Shown one piece after another: positions 53,563-62,832 of a stretch of 64,000 bases of DNA. The stretch is from Niastella sp. OAS944 (GTDB lineage: Bacteria > Bacteroidota > Bacteroidia > Chitinophagales > Chitinophagaceae): NCBI GenBank assembly GCA_024809215.1, contig JANUBW010000007.1:248001-312000 (forward strand), given 5' to 3'. The translations under genes and the position numbers were made by a program. Position 1 is the first letter of the stretch; every line of letters starts with the position of its first letter. A model generated the notes under the pieces. That model was given only the letters and a program-made list of their open reading frames with translations. It searched no databases and was not told the DNA's origin.

Positions 53563-54819
53563 ATGTGGATGAGTAAATATTTTCCGGTTGTTTTTATTTA
53601 CTTCTTTATTAATTCACTCGGTTTGCCGTTTGGGTTAACCTATACGGCATTGCTAGCCCCGTTATTGTATGTGTGGGTAGTGTTGAGTCGGAGGCGCGAA
53701 GTATTGTGGCCTTTTCTGCTGGCATTAGCGCCTGTTGTATTAATACAACTCAGTTTGGGGGTTGATACAAAAAGCTATTTTATTTCCCTGTTGAATATTA
53801 CACTGGTGTATATCTTCTGCCAGGCTGCCTATACATTCTTTATTAAGTGTGAACATCCGCAGGACATCTTTCATCAACTCCTGGTCATAAATTTTATTTG
53901 CTGTATTATAGCCATTCCGCTGTTCTTTACACCCTATAGCGATCTGCTCTGGACGGAACAATTCATTACCACTGGTGCCGAAAAGGTAAGGCGCTTGAGT
54001 CTGTTTACATACGAACCTTCTTATTATGCCTTATTGTTTACGCCCTTGTTTTGCTATTTCCTGTTACAGCTCATCTTTTACCGGAACCGCATCAATGGCT
54101 GGTTGCTATTGCTAATGCTGTTGTTGCCAATGGTATTGTCGTTTTCTTTAGGGGTTATTAGTGCTATTGCCATGGCGTTGGTGATAAGTGGTATTGTTCA
54201 TTTTAAAACGTACATTCATAATAAACGTTTTGTGAACCTGGCGGGTGTTGCCGTTATAAGTTGTATTGCCGCATTGGCCATTGGGGTAATTTTCTTTCCT
54301 GATAATATTCTTTTTGTACGTGTTGCCAATGTAATTACCGGTAAAGATTCTTCGGGTAAGGGCAGGACTTTTGAAGCCTTTTGGCTGGCCGATCAGTTGC
54401 TGGCGAAAAAAAGTTATTGGTGGGGAATAGGCGCAGGTCAGATCAAAATACTGGGTTTTGAAATGATACGCGATTTTTATGGTTATAGTTTTGATACTGT
54501 GCGGGTGGCTATTCCCAATGCCGCGGCTGAAACGCTGGCGTTGTTTGGCTGGGTGGGGTTTGTGGTGCGAATACTTGCCGAATGTTTGTTGTTTGTATAT
54601 ACCAAAGTGTGGCGCAATTACTACCGGCTGCTGTTGTTTGCCTTTATTTTTATTTACCAGTTTACCGGTAGTTTTATTACTAATGTGGCGGAGTACGTTG
54701 TGTGGATTATTGTTTTTACTCCGGTGTTTCGCGAATATGATGTCGTGAATCGTGGACCGGCAATCGGGCCCCCTCCCCAAACCCCTCCCCGGAAGGGCGA
54801 GGGCTCTTTGCTAAGCTAG
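53563..54819 (+). CDS. O-antigen polymerase-like membrane protein (Wzy-type)
   Basis: A 418-residue protein with about eleven helices and a central loop with FLADQLL-like WLADQLLAKKSYWWGIGAGQ followed by NAAAETLALFGWVGF. It fits Wzy/WaaL proteins and follows the flippase, so it probably links the repeat units. The last residues (GPPPQTPPRKGEG, about 402-414) are not polymerase sequence: they translate a dispersed CCCTCCCC/GGGGAGGG hairpin element that has run into the reading frame. Confidence 0.8.
   Translation: MWMSKYFPVVFIYFFINSLGLPFGLTYTALLAPLLYVWVVLSRRREVLWPFLLALAPVVLIQLSLGVDTKSYFISLLNITLVYIFCQAAYTFFIKCEHPQDIFHQLLVINFICCIIAIPLFFTPYSDLLWTEQFITTGAEKVRRLSLFTYEPSYYALLFTPLFCYFLLQLIFYRNRINGWLLLLMLLLPMVLSFSLGVISAIAMALVISGIVHFKTYIHNKRFVNLAGVAVISCIAALAIGVIFFPDNILFVRVANVITGKDSSGKGRTFEAFWLADQLLAKKSYWWGIGAGQIKILGFEMIRDFYGYSFDTVRVAIPNAAAETLALFGWVGFVVRILAECLLFVYTKVWRNYYRLLLFAFIFIYQFTGSFITNVAEYVVWIIVFTPVFREYDVVNRGPAIGPPPQTPPRKGEGSLLS
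54768..54803. repeat. CCCTCCCC-GGAAGGG hairpin element at a gene end
   Basis: CCCCTCCCCAAACCCCTCCC followed by CGGAAGGGCGAGGG. The right half can fold (CCCTC/GAGGG). I know this type of sequence, translated as TPPRKGEG, from intergenic regions of many genomes. Here it adds about 15 codons to the polymerase gene and may also serve as its terminator. Confidence 0.7.
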
Positions 54820-54854
54820 ATTTCGTTAGCCTGATGAAGTATCAAGTTGTATTC

Positions 54855-54934
54855 CTTTATCAACTCTATTATCTCTATCACCTTTTCAACTTCTTGTTAA
54901 CCTCGTCAACTTGTTAACTCGTCAACTTATTAAC
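54855..54934. repeat. 8-9 bp array (TTGTTAAC / TCGTCAAC type)
   Basis: Words ATCAACTCT, ATTATCTCT, ATCACCTTT lead into TTGTTAAC, CTCGTCAAC, TTGTTAAC, TCGTCAAC, TTATTAAC (54894-54934). The last units encode the C-terminal residues NKLTS and the stop of the DUF1972 glycosyltransferase on the minus strand. Two of the same words occur at 26470-26484. Confidence 0.8.
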
Positions 54935-56059
54935 CCCTTTCAACGATTTACTCTCTTTCTCCACCACACACCGTTGTAAAAAATCCTCATACTTGCTAAT
55001 CACCGTATCCCAATTATACTGCTCGCTTATTTTTTTAAGATTGTTATTGATCATTACCAATTGCTGTTCATTGCGGGTAGTAGTTTCTATAATGCCCTTT
55101 ACTTCGCACCAGGATGAGAAATAAAAAGCATCTTCCTGTAACACGGCACGGTTAAAGTCATTTTCGTGCGCCGCTACTACTGCCCGGCTGGCCATAGCTT
55201 CGAGTAGTGATGGGTTGGTGCCGCCAACGCTATGCCCATGAAAATATAAGCAGGAATAATATTTAAGGGAATGTATCTTTTGCGGGTGATTGTAAATGCC
55301 ACCGGTGAAAACAATCCGTTTATCGTTCCTGAATTTATTCACCAGGTGTTTGCCCAGCTGATTATTAACCGAGCCCACTACCAAAAACTTCTTATTGCTT
55401 TTGCTGGCGTGAAAGCCATCCAATATCATTTCAATATTGTTTTCGGCAGCCATGCGGGCCATCAGAATGTAGTACTCATGTTTTTCAACCCCAAATTCCA
55501 TAAGCAGGCTTTCATCTTCGTTGAAGTATATTTCGGCGCCATAGGGAATATGTTCACTGGCAATGGCATATTTTTTCTTCAGGTATGATTGAATTACTAC
55601 CGAATCGGCAATATGGTAATGGCTGAACCGAACAGCCAGTTTTTCGGCCAGTAATAAGAACTTCTGTACTGGTTTTGAATATTTGGTCCGTTTCCATTCA
55701 AGCCCGTCCATATTAAATATCAGGGTGCTTTGTTGGGGGTAAAACCAACCCCAGGCTGAGCTACTGGTAAAACCAAGCATCAGTATTACATCGAAGTTGC
55801 GGCGGCGGGCATCGAGAATGCAATTGAGGTCGTAAATGAATTGCCCAAAGCTGCCCAGCTGATTTTCGGGATCGTAACAATGAATAAGCTGAACATTGTT
55901 CCAGGTATCGCTATTGTATGGGTGGTTGTGGGAGTTGTATACAAATACTTCATGGCCTTTTGCTACCAAACCTGTTGACAGGTATTCGGCAAACTGTTCA
56001 AAGCCACCGTAATGGTTTGGAATACCTCTGGTACCTAAGATGCCTATCCGTAGTGTCAT
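54914..56059 (-). CDS. DUF1972-type glycosyltransferase (GT4, rhamnosyltransferase-like)
   Basis: A 381-residue GT-B enzyme. RIGILGTRGIPNHYGGFEQF at the start is the DUF1972 signature. FNMDGLEWKRTKY and the C-terminal nucleotide-site GHSVGGTNPSLLEAMA follow. Family members add rhamnose or related sugars in capsule and S-layer glycan synthesis. It overlaps the upstream GT4 gene by 4 bp (ATGA). Its last residues fall in the TTAAC/TCAAC array, which suggests the original stop was lost or the array grew into the gene. Confidence 0.9.
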   Translation of the reverse strand: MTLRIGILGTRGIPNHYGGFEQFAEYLSTGLVAKGHEVFVYNSHNHPYNSDTWNNVQLIHCYDPENQLGSFGQFIYDLNCILDARRRNFDVILMLGFTSSSAWGWFYPQQSTLIFNMDGLEWKRTKYSKPVQKFLLLAEKLAVRFSHYHIADSVVIQSYLKKKYAIASEHIPYGAEIYFNEDESLLMEFGVEKHEYYILMARMAAENNIEMILDGFHASKSNKKFLVVGSVNNQLGKHLVNKFRNDKRIVFTGGIYNHPQKIHSLKYYSCLYFHGHSVGGTNPSLLEAMASRAVVAAHENDFNRAVLQEDAFYFSSWCEVKGIIETTTRNEQQLVMINNNLKKISEQYNWDTVISKYEDFLQRCVVEKESKSLKGVNKLTS

Positions 56060-57132
56060 TGTAATACTTGTTTATATGCAGTTGCCGTATGTAATGCCGC
56101 CTGTTGCCAGGTGTATTGGGTAAGGATTTTGTTCCTAAGTGTATCTGTTGCTGGTGTTGAAGCTGCTTTGTCAATTGCGGCCAACATGCTTTGGGGCGAT
56201 GCGGGGTCGCAATACGCAGCTTCCTCGCCAAAATATTCGCGGGTATAACCTTTATCGGTTATCACCACCTTGCAGCCCATAACAGCTGCTTCAAGGGTCG
56301 AGAGCCCGCAGGTTTCGAACCAACTGGGTAAAATATGAATACTGGCCAGTTGATACCAGTCACTCAGCGCTTCCTGGCTCAAATGGTTTATGAAGGAAAT
56401 ATTGGATGCTGCCTGTTTACGGCATTCGTTATAATAGGGTAGTTGATTAGGTGCCGGGTTGCCAATGATCACCAGGCGGTACCGGGTATTATTGAGCGCT
56501 TTTATAAGGTTCAATTGATTTTTTAACCCTTCAATTCTTGCAACACATAAAACAAGGTTTGGGTCTTTGGGCTGCTCATGTTTAAAGTTGAACAATGCCG
56601 GATCAATGCCATTGGGTACAAGCGTATAGTCGGGCAGTTGTTTATCATATTCAGCAAGATGGTTATACTCCAGTTTTGAGTTAGGCAGGATCTGAGCTGC
56701 CTGTCGTAGTATTTTTTGTACGCTTTGTTTATGTCCTTTCCATAAATAGGAATTGGTCATTAATACATCGTTGCCCTGTGCCCACCGGGCAATGGTCTTT
56801 ATATATTCAATGCCATTCTTTGGCAAAAAGCGGAAAAGGGAACCGGCAATGCCTTTACGGTAAAGCTGATCGTATTCGTGATAGTTCACCAGGTTAGGCG
56901 ACACAACAAATGGCTTTTTCGACCGGTTTATATGACACACTATATCTGCCGGCCGCACTATATTGAAAAAGTGCAGCAGATCGTATCGCTGGTATTGAAC
57001 AGGTTGATTGGTTAATGTAATGTCTGCCTCAATTCCCATGTGTTTTAATTCTCTGGCAGTATTGACGATCTGAAAGGTGTCGCCCCCTTTTACAGAATAT
57101 AACGTTGACCTGGTAATAAGCGCGACTTTCAT
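56056..57132 (-). CDS. GT4 family glycosyltransferase
   Basis: A 358-residue GT-B protein starting MKVALITRSTLYSVKGGDTF. The C-terminal domain has LVLCVARIEGLKNQLNLIKA, then LPSWFETCGLSTLEAAVMGC with the EX7E catalytic/nucleotide motif. It transfers a sugar in the assembly of the repeat unit; donor and acceptor are unknown. First of a two-gene coupled unit with the DUF1972 enzyme. Confidence 0.9.
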   Translation of the reverse strand: MKVALITRSTLYSVKGGDTFQIVNTARELKHMGIEADITLTNQPVQYQRYDLLHFFNIVRPADIVCHINRSKKPFVVSPNLVNYHEYDQLYRKGIAGSLFRFLPKNGIEYIKTIARWAQGNDVLMTNSYLWKGHKQSVQKILRQAAQILPNSKLEYNHLAEYDKQLPDYTLVPNGIDPALFNFKHEQPKDPNLVLCVARIEGLKNQLNLIKALNNTRYRLVIIGNPAPNQLPYYNECRKQAASNISFINHLSQEALSDWYQLASIHILPSWFETCGLSTLEAAVMGCKVVITDKGYTREYFGEEAAYCDPASPQSMLAAIDKAASTPATDTLRNKILTQYTWQQAALHTATAYKQVLQ

Positions 57133-57275
57133 GATGCCTTTCTTAACATATTATTCGTAGCAAACGGTATTGGAGTTGCCTGCTGCGATTTTTATTTTGC
57201 CTGTAATGCGAGCAACATCGGAATAATGAATTCGTTAAATAGCGGTTATTATTCCTGTAACTAACCGGGTCAGTG

Positions 57276-57283
57276 TATTTTTG
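57276..57283 (+). promoter_or_regulatory. -7 element upstream of the third polymerase/ligase gene
   Basis: TATTTTTG matches TAnnTTTG; the predicted start would leave about 17 nt before the ATG at 57307. No clear -33 TTTG. Confidence 0.5.
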
Positions 57284-57306
57284 CCCGTAAATAAGATAAA
57301 CCTAAT

Positions 57307-58614
57307 ATGCGATCATTGTTTTTGATGGATGACCAGGCTGGCTTACTGACCGTTAAGGACAAAATCTTATATGCACTGGTGGGCATATTTCTTGTCACTT
57401 TTTACCCCGATCACATGATTGTGGTGAATAATGTGGTACTGATCCTTTTATCTACCTATTGTTTTTTTATATACAACTCTTTTCGCGAAAAACTTTATCT
57501 ACTGCGTCAGCGCAGGGAAGTGCTGGTAATGGCAGCTTTTTATTTACTGCATATCATAAGCGCTCTGGTATCGAACGACGTGACTGAAGGATTTTCGTGG
57601 GTTTTAATACGCTTGCCTTTGTTTGTATTCCCTGTTTCAATGGGCCTGGTGTTTATAAAACAGGAGCTTAAAGAAAGAATATTGTATGCGTATAGTGTGA
57701 TCACAACGATCATGTTGTTGATATGCATGGTGTGGTCGGCTATACAAAGCATCAAATTGCACGATGTTACCTTGCTGTATAACGACAATATTACCGATTT
57801 TTTTATGGATAAGCAGTCGGTTTATATTGCCCTAATGGTTAATGTGGCTGTTTTTTGTTTTGGTTATCTTCTCAGGGTTAAATCTTCATTTGTAGGTAAA
57901 AAAGGCTGGGTGTACGCCTGCATTTTCATTTTATTGGTGGCCAACTTTTTACTGGCCAGTCGTGTTTCAATCATTTCATTATATTCCTGTATTATTCTTG
58001 TTGCCATTGCGGGTGCTATTAAAAAAGGGAAGACAAAACAACTGATATTCGTTGTGGCGGCCATGGCGGCAGGTCTTGTGGTGCTGGTTAATTTCTTTCC
58101 AAAAACCATTAATCGTTTCAAAGAGTTAAAGTATACCCGTTATAAGTATACCGATATGGGCGTAGAGGCTCATTTTAATATGAGTACTTCCGATTATCAG
58201 TGGAATGGCGCTAATATAAGGCTGGCGGTGTGGAGTTGCGGGTGGGATGTAGTAAAGAAGTACCCGGTGTTTGGGGCACAGTTAGGCGATAAAGTGACAG
58301 AGCAAATGAAAGTGTATAAGGATAAACATTTTGAGTTTGCTTACAAAAGCCGGCGTAATATGCACAACAACTACCTTGATATTTGGGCCGCTTTTGGTAC
58401 GGTTGGGTTTTTGATATTCCTGTATGGTTTTTTGTTTGAACCCATAAGGCAAAGCATAAAGACCGGGGATATACTCGGTTTGCTGATAATTGCCAGCTTT
58501 ATGTTGGCATTCATCAGCGAAACCTATTTTGACCGTAGTATAGGGAGTTTTATGTTCGGCTTTTTTATAGCGCTTATTGTAAGCTACAGGAAGCCTGAAC
58601 CTAAAAACAGTTAG
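57307..58614 (+). CDS. O-antigen ligase-family membrane protein
   Basis: A 435-residue protein with about ten to twelve helices, the RVSIISLYS segment (as in LASRVSI) and a late NMHNNYLDIWAAFGTVGFL motif, which is the Wzy_C pattern. Third such protein in the locus. It probably ligates or polymerises the glycan made here. It stands between minus-strand genes, under its own promoter, and its stop overlaps the end of the Wzt-like gene by 4 bp. Confidence 0.85.
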   Translation: MRSLFLMDDQAGLLTVKDKILYALVGIFLVTFYPDHMIVVNNVVLILLSTYCFFIYNSFREKLYLLRQRREVLVMAAFYLLHIISALVSNDVTEGFSWVLIRLPLFVFPVSMGLVFIKQELKERILYAYSVITTIMLLICMVWSAIQSIKLHDVTLLYNDNITDFFMDKQSVYIALMVNVAVFCFGYLLRVKSSFVGKKGWVYACIFILLVANFLLASRVSIISLYSCIILVAIAGAIKKGKTKQLIFVVAAMAAGLVVLVNFFPKTINRFKELKYTRYKYTDMGVEAHFNMSTSDYQWNGANIRLAVWSCGWDVVKKYPVFGAQLGDKVTEQMKVYKDKHFEFAYKSRRNMHNNYLDIWAAFGTVGFLIFLYGFLFEPIRQSIKTGDILGLLIIASFMLAFISETYFDRSIGSFMFGFFIALIVSYRKPEPKNS

Positions 58615-59345
58615 TGATTGTCGTCGATATACATTTGAATGGCTTTGTCGGTGTCGCCAAAATACATCAGGCTGCCGTTCTTCATAAACGCAGTACGGTT
58701 GCAATATTTCTTAACCACATCCATGCTATGGCTTACCAGTATCACTGTTTTGCCTTCTATCCAGCTTGATTCAAATACTTTAATAGCTTTTTCCTGGAAC
58801 TTCATGTCGCCTACGGCAAATATTTCGTCGAGAAACATAATGTCGGCGCCTGCATTTACGGCAATAGAAAAGCCCAGCCTGGCTACCATGCCCGAAGAGA
58901 AGTATTTTATCTTCGTGTCAATAAAATCTTTCAGTTCGGCGAAGTCGACGATCTGGTCGAAAATGGCATCAATTTCTTTGATCTTTAATCCCAATACCGA
59001 TGCTGAAATGTAAATATTCTCCCTGGCTGTAAGCTGATGGCTCATACCTACGCCCAGGTTCATGAGCAGGGTAGAACCATAGATGTTTATTTCTCCTGTA
59101 TCAACGGGGAATACGCCGGCCAGCAACCTGATGAGGGTTGATTTTCCACAGCCATTCCGCCCCAGTATGCCAACACATTCTCCCTTATAAATATCAAAGT
59201 CCATTGTTTTTATTGCCTGAACTTTTTTTGTGCGGGGAGGGTTGAACAGGTTGAACAACCGGTGTTTAACGGTATTGTGACTATCTTCAGAGATATGAAA
59301 AGTTTTACTTATTCCCTTAGCCTGTATTGCCAACGCCTTTTTCAT
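58611..59345 (-). CDS. Polysaccharide ABC transporter ATPase (Wzt/TagH-like, no C-terminal binding domain)
   Basis: A 244-residue ATPase: Walker A GILGRNGCGKST (about 56-67), signature FSSGMVARLGFSIA, and Walker B IMFLDEIFAVGD. It stops after the ATPase core. Wzt proteins that recognise a capped O-chain carry an extra about 180 residues; their absence suggests a KpsT/TagH-like mode in which the glycan end is not read. It works with the permease 2 bp upstream. Confidence 0.93.
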   Translation of the reverse strand: MKKALAIQAKGISKTFHISEDSHNTVKHRLFNLFNPPRTKKVQAIKTMDFDIYKGECVGILGRNGCGKSTLIRLLAGVFPVDTGEINIYGSTLLMNLGVGMSHQLTARENIYISASVLGLKIKEIDAIFDQIVDFAELKDFIDTKIKYFSSGMVARLGFSIAVNAGADIMFLDEIFAVGDMKFQEKAIKVFESSWIEGKTVILVSHSMDVVKKYCNRTAFMKNGSLMYFGDTDKAIQMYIDDNH

Positions 59346-59347
59346 GG

Positions 59348-60145
59348 TTATAATTTTTCAGCAGCTTTTGATCCTAATTTGTTTAAAAGGAACATTCCGA
59401 ATATCAATAATAAAATGGCGTACCCAAAATCAAAAAAGAATAGTTTAAAGTCGGGGCTTACACCATACATTGATGTTTGACGGGCGTTAATGATAATACC
59501 CCCTAAAGGATTGAGGTAATCGAAGTTTGGCAAGGCGTCTTTAAATTTATTGAGAGGGTAAAGTATTGGAGATAAGAAAAACAGCACCTGTGTGAATACC
59601 TGCCAGATTTGGGTAACATCTTTAGCAATTACGTATATATTTGAGATGATTAGCGAGGTGGCTAACGATAATATATAAAGGTTTACGAAAAGCGGCAGTA
59701 ACCAAAGTGTTTGCAGGTTGCTGTGATCTGGTCCTCTTTCTACGAAATTGAAAAACAGCAGGAACATAACAAAGTTGAAGAAGAACCCAATGGAATTACT
59801 TAACAGGGTGGAAACATAAATTTCCAGCTTATTCATATTACTGTATTCGTACAGGTATTTTTTGGTGTTGAGGATCTGTACGGTACCGGTAGTTGATTCA
59901 AGAAAAAAGTTCCAGCAAATAAGACCGATGAACAGGTATGAAGCAAACTGTGGTGTGTCTTGCTTCATGATTATTTGAAATACTACATAATAAATAGCAA
60001 TGTCCATTAGGGGCTTTATAAGCGCCCATAGCAAACCGAGTTTATTTTCATAATACCTTAATTTAAACTCGATCTTGGCCAACAACCAAAGCCGTTCCGA
60101 CTTATTCGATCGCTTGAACCAGTCTGTTACTATTGATACGATCAT
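59348..60145 (-). CDS. Polysaccharide ABC transporter permease (Wzm/TagG-like)
   Basis: A 265-residue ABC2-type permease with six helices. The start KSERLWLLAKIEFKLRYYENKLGLLWALIKPL and the late SPILYPLNKF segment are typical. It carries undecaprenyl-linked glycan across the inner membrane together with the ATPase. It follows the fused glycosyltransferase by 3 bp, so the three genes form one operon. Confidence 0.93.
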   Translation of the reverse strand: MIVSIVTDWFKRSNKSERLWLLAKIEFKLRYYENKLGLLWALIKPLMDIAIYYVVFQIIMKQDTPQFASYLFIGLICWNFFLESTTGTVQILNTKKYLYEYSNMNKLEIYVSTLLSNSIGFFFNFVMFLLFFNFVERGPDHSNLQTLWLLPLFVNLYILSLATSLIISNIYVIAKDVTQIWQVFTQVLFFLSPILYPLNKFKDALPNFDYLNPLGGIIINARQTSMYGVSPDFKLFFFDFGYAILLLIFGMFLLNKLGSKAAEKL

Positions 60146-60148
60146 TAA

Positions 60149-62290
60149 CTATTTATTTTTTAAGCGCAGTGCTATTTTTTTTAAAGTCTTATTCTTCTTA
60201 ATAAAGTCTTTTGCTTTTCTATATAACCAGCCGTTACTTTCGGCGTTGGTTGTTACTGTAACTGCAAAAGTTGGGTTATCAAAAAGAAAACCAGGTCCAT
60301 TCGCATTTAATAAATTGTTTATTTGGGTTGCAAATGTACTATAATATGAGCTATGTTTTTCGGCTATGTATTTATAGGAGTACAGGAGCTTCTCCCTCGT
60401 AATTTTCCTAATCATTGAATCGCCGCGCACCCGGTATTGAAACAGGAACTCGGGCAGTACAATTCCGTTATATCCTTTTGATACTAAATGTACTACACTT
60501 TCGTAATCTTCAAGGCCGTAATCTACTGTCCTGTCGTTTTGGCCGCTTGCAAGGAAGGCAGCTTTTTTATACACCAAACCGCTGCTGTTAACCGGGTTAT
60601 GTACCAGCAGGTAAGGTGGCTGAGGGGTGAAGGTTGCCCATTTGCGGTTGGTATCTTCAAAATATTGTACAAAACTTCCCACAAAAAATACATTTTGGTA
60701 ATGCTTCAATACCCGTAATGCTTTTTCATAATAGTTAGGCGATACCTTGTCATCGGCATCTAAAAAAGCAAGCCAGCTGCCGTTTGCCTTTCCTGCTCCG
60801 TAATTACGGGTATGGGCAAGCCCTTCGTTGGGCTTGTGAAATACCTTTACACCCCTCATTTGCTCCATTTGTTTTAACGTGGCAAGGCTATCTTCCTCGG
60901 TACTTCCGTCATTGATAATAAGAATTTCTATATCGGGGTAAGTAGAAGCCTGTATTGATTGCACGCATTCCTGTATGTATTTGCCCATATTATAATAGGG
61001 GATCACCACACTGAGCAGGTTCCCATCGACTTTAACAGGCGTAAACTGGCCTTGGTACAGGAAAGGGTAGGTTGTGGATATCTTTTTATTTTGTATGATT
61101 TCGTTAAGCAGTGGCATTTTCTGCTTTTTGACAACGGCGGGATCATACATTTCGGCTACCTTTTCTTTGGCGGCCTTGCCAATCGCCGCTATTTTATCAT
61201 CGCTCAATGAAATAACCAGTTGTAGCTTCTCTTCAAAATCGCCTTCAACGGTGTGATCGAATAAAAAGCCGCTTATGCCATGTTCTATCATTTCACGTTG
61301 CCCGCCCTGTACTGACGCCAGAACAACCTTGCCTAAGGCCATTGATTCAATTACTACATAAGGGAGGTTATCAACTATACTTGGCACAATGATAACATGT
61401 GCGCTGTGCAATTCCTTTTCTATTGACTCGGGCTTTATTTTGCCGTGCAACAGCAACTTCCCGTTATTCAGGTATTTTTCATATTTTTTGCTAACAAGCT
61501 GGCCCATCGTTAATTGCTCCGGATGAAATACTATATCGGTACCGCCAATGATGTGCAGCGGATAAGTAAATCCGGAATCCCACATTTTTTTGAAATAGGA
61601 AAGTAGTTCAAAGCTGCCTTTTTGTGGAGAAAGCTTACCATAATAAACGATCTTATTCCTTTCTATGGTGTTAACCGCCTTGTGTTGTGGAGCAACGTAT
61701 GGATTGCGGACCACTATCTTGTTTTTGGTTGTGATATCAACGTAGGGTTGAATGGCATCCAAAATAAATTGTGTTGGCGCCATCAGGTAATCTGCCATTA
61801 TAATGGCCTCTTTTTCCATTTCGCAGGTATGGAAATCTGGAAACCTGTAGGTGGGCACCCGGTTATATTCCAGGTACAGGAAGGCCGGAGAGTGAAGGGT
61901 GATTATTACCGGAATATCCCTTACCTCTTCATACAACAGGTGTTTGTATTGCAGCAGGTACCAGCCAATTCCCATATAATCCTGTGCTTCAATTATATCG
62001 GGCTTACCTTCAATTTTTATAATATGTTGTACAAGTGCTGCAAATTCGTAACTAAGCCGGGCAGCATACCCCAACCAGGCCGCGCTGTTGCTACGGTTGG
62101 TATTAAAACGAATTATACGGTTGCCTTCGGGTGTATTTGATATATAATAATCTGAAATACTGTCGTCGGGTACAAAAGTGGTAATGGTAATATTTTCTGC
62201 AACCAGCATACATGCTGTGTGGTAACAGTAGGTGCTGATGCCGCCACCGTGAAAGGGAGGATATTCTGTCGTTAAAAGCCAGTAGTTCAC
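60149..62290 (-). CDS. Fused GT4-GT2 glycosyltransferase
   Basis: A 713-residue two-domain enzyme. Residues 1-about 410 are a GT4 GT-B domain: WLLTTEYPPFHGGGISTYC at the start, VYYGKLSPQKGSFELLSYF, and VPSIVDNLPYVVIESMALGK. From about residue 425 a GT2 GT-A domain follows: LLSVVIPYYNMGKYIQECVQ, IINDGSTEED, and the metal-binding FLDADDK. One protein could thus add two sugars in sequence. The start is taken as GTG at 62290; a longer frame from 62380 overlaps the neighbouring remnant and its extra 30 residues are not glycosyltransferase-like. Operon with the ABC pair. Confidence 0.9.
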   Translation of the reverse strand: MNYWLLTTEYPPFHGGGISTYCYHTACMLVAENITITTFVPDDSISDYYISNTPEGNRIIRFNTNRSNSAAWLGYAARLSYEFAALVQHIIKIEGKPDIIEAQDYMGIGWYLLQYKHLLYEEVRDIPVIITLHSPAFLYLEYNRVPTYRFPDFHTCEMEKEAIIMADYLMAPTQFILDAIQPYVDITTKNKIVVRNPYVAPQHKAVNTIERNKIVYYGKLSPQKGSFELLSYFKKMWDSGFTYPLHIIGGTDIVFHPEQLTMGQLVSKKYEKYLNNGKLLLHGKIKPESIEKELHSAHVIIVPSIVDNLPYVVIESMALGKVVLASVQGGQREMIEHGISGFLFDHTVEGDFEEKLQLVISLSDDKIAAIGKAAKEKVAEMYDPAVVKKQKMPLLNEIIQNKKISTTYPFLYQGQFTPVKVDGNLLSVVIPYYNMGKYIQECVQSIQASTYPDIEILIINDGSTEEDSLATLKQMEQMRGVKVFHKPNEGLAHTRNYGAGKANGSWLAFLDADDKVSPNYYEKALRVLKHYQNVFFVGSFVQYFEDTNRKWATFTPQPPYLLVHNPVNSSGLVYKKAAFLASGQNDRTVDYGLEDYESVVHLVSKGYNGIVLPEFLFQYRVRGDSMIRKITREKLLYSYKYIAEKHSSYYSTFATQINNLLNANGPGFLFDNPTFAVTVTTNAESNGWLYRKAKDFIKKNKTLKKIALRLKNK

Positions 62291-62292
62291 GC

Positions 62293-62757
62293 TTATTTTT
62301 TGATTAGGCGCAATGTAATGAAATATGTAATATAGTACGGGTTCATCCGAAGTGCCAGGCAATCCGAATCCGGGACGCAAGTTCTATAATAATCTTTAAA
62401 TGAATTGTTATTTGCGTGTTTATCGCATTCGGCGGCTTTCCATTTTTTAAAATCACCTCTTTCAAAGAATTTTTCGATCAGGCAGTACAGGTAAATGAAA
62501 AAGTGCCGGCTTCCCATTTCCCTGATCTTCAGTTTTGATTCTCCTGTTTTCCTGTTCCGCCACGAGTTGGGGATCGAAACATAACTGAAATACCTGACAA
62601 TCGATTTTAATGGTAGCTCCAGGGTTAAGTTAAAATGTGGCGACAAAGAGGGCTTTAGCCCGTTTATTGTTTCTTTTTTATATAGTTTGAAAGCGTTGGT
62701 AAGATCATTGTACCTAAGGCCAAGGCTCCAGCTTATAAGGTTGTTTACAAATCTGTT
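62293..62757 (-). pseudogene. Remnant of a polyprenyl-phosphate glycosyltransferase (GT2, DPM-like)
   Basis: From about 62757 the minus strand encodes NRFVNNLISWSLGLRYNDLT, NAFKLYKKETI, LPLKSIVRYFSYVSIPNSWRN and KTGESKLKIREMG. This is the second half of GT2 enzymes of the dolichol-phosphate-mannose-synthase type. The catalytic first half (nucleotide-binding start and DXD) is missing: upstream DNA is AT-rich and gives no such motif in any minus-strand frame I read. The open frame continues to 62832 only by a TTG. It most likely is a truncated, inactive gene, or the scar of a locus rearrangement. Confidence 0.65.
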
Positions 62758-62832
62758 CAAAAGGCATGAAAAAAATGCTACAGCTTCGATGCCTATTAAA
62801 CCGGCTGAACCGTTAATAAGTACAACACTCAA

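Noticed and set aside
62291-62380. Longer start for the fused glycosyltransferase
   Set aside because: The extra 30 residues overlap the remnant gene and do not resemble glycosyltransferase sequence; GTG at 62290 sits right before the conserved WLLTTEYPP.
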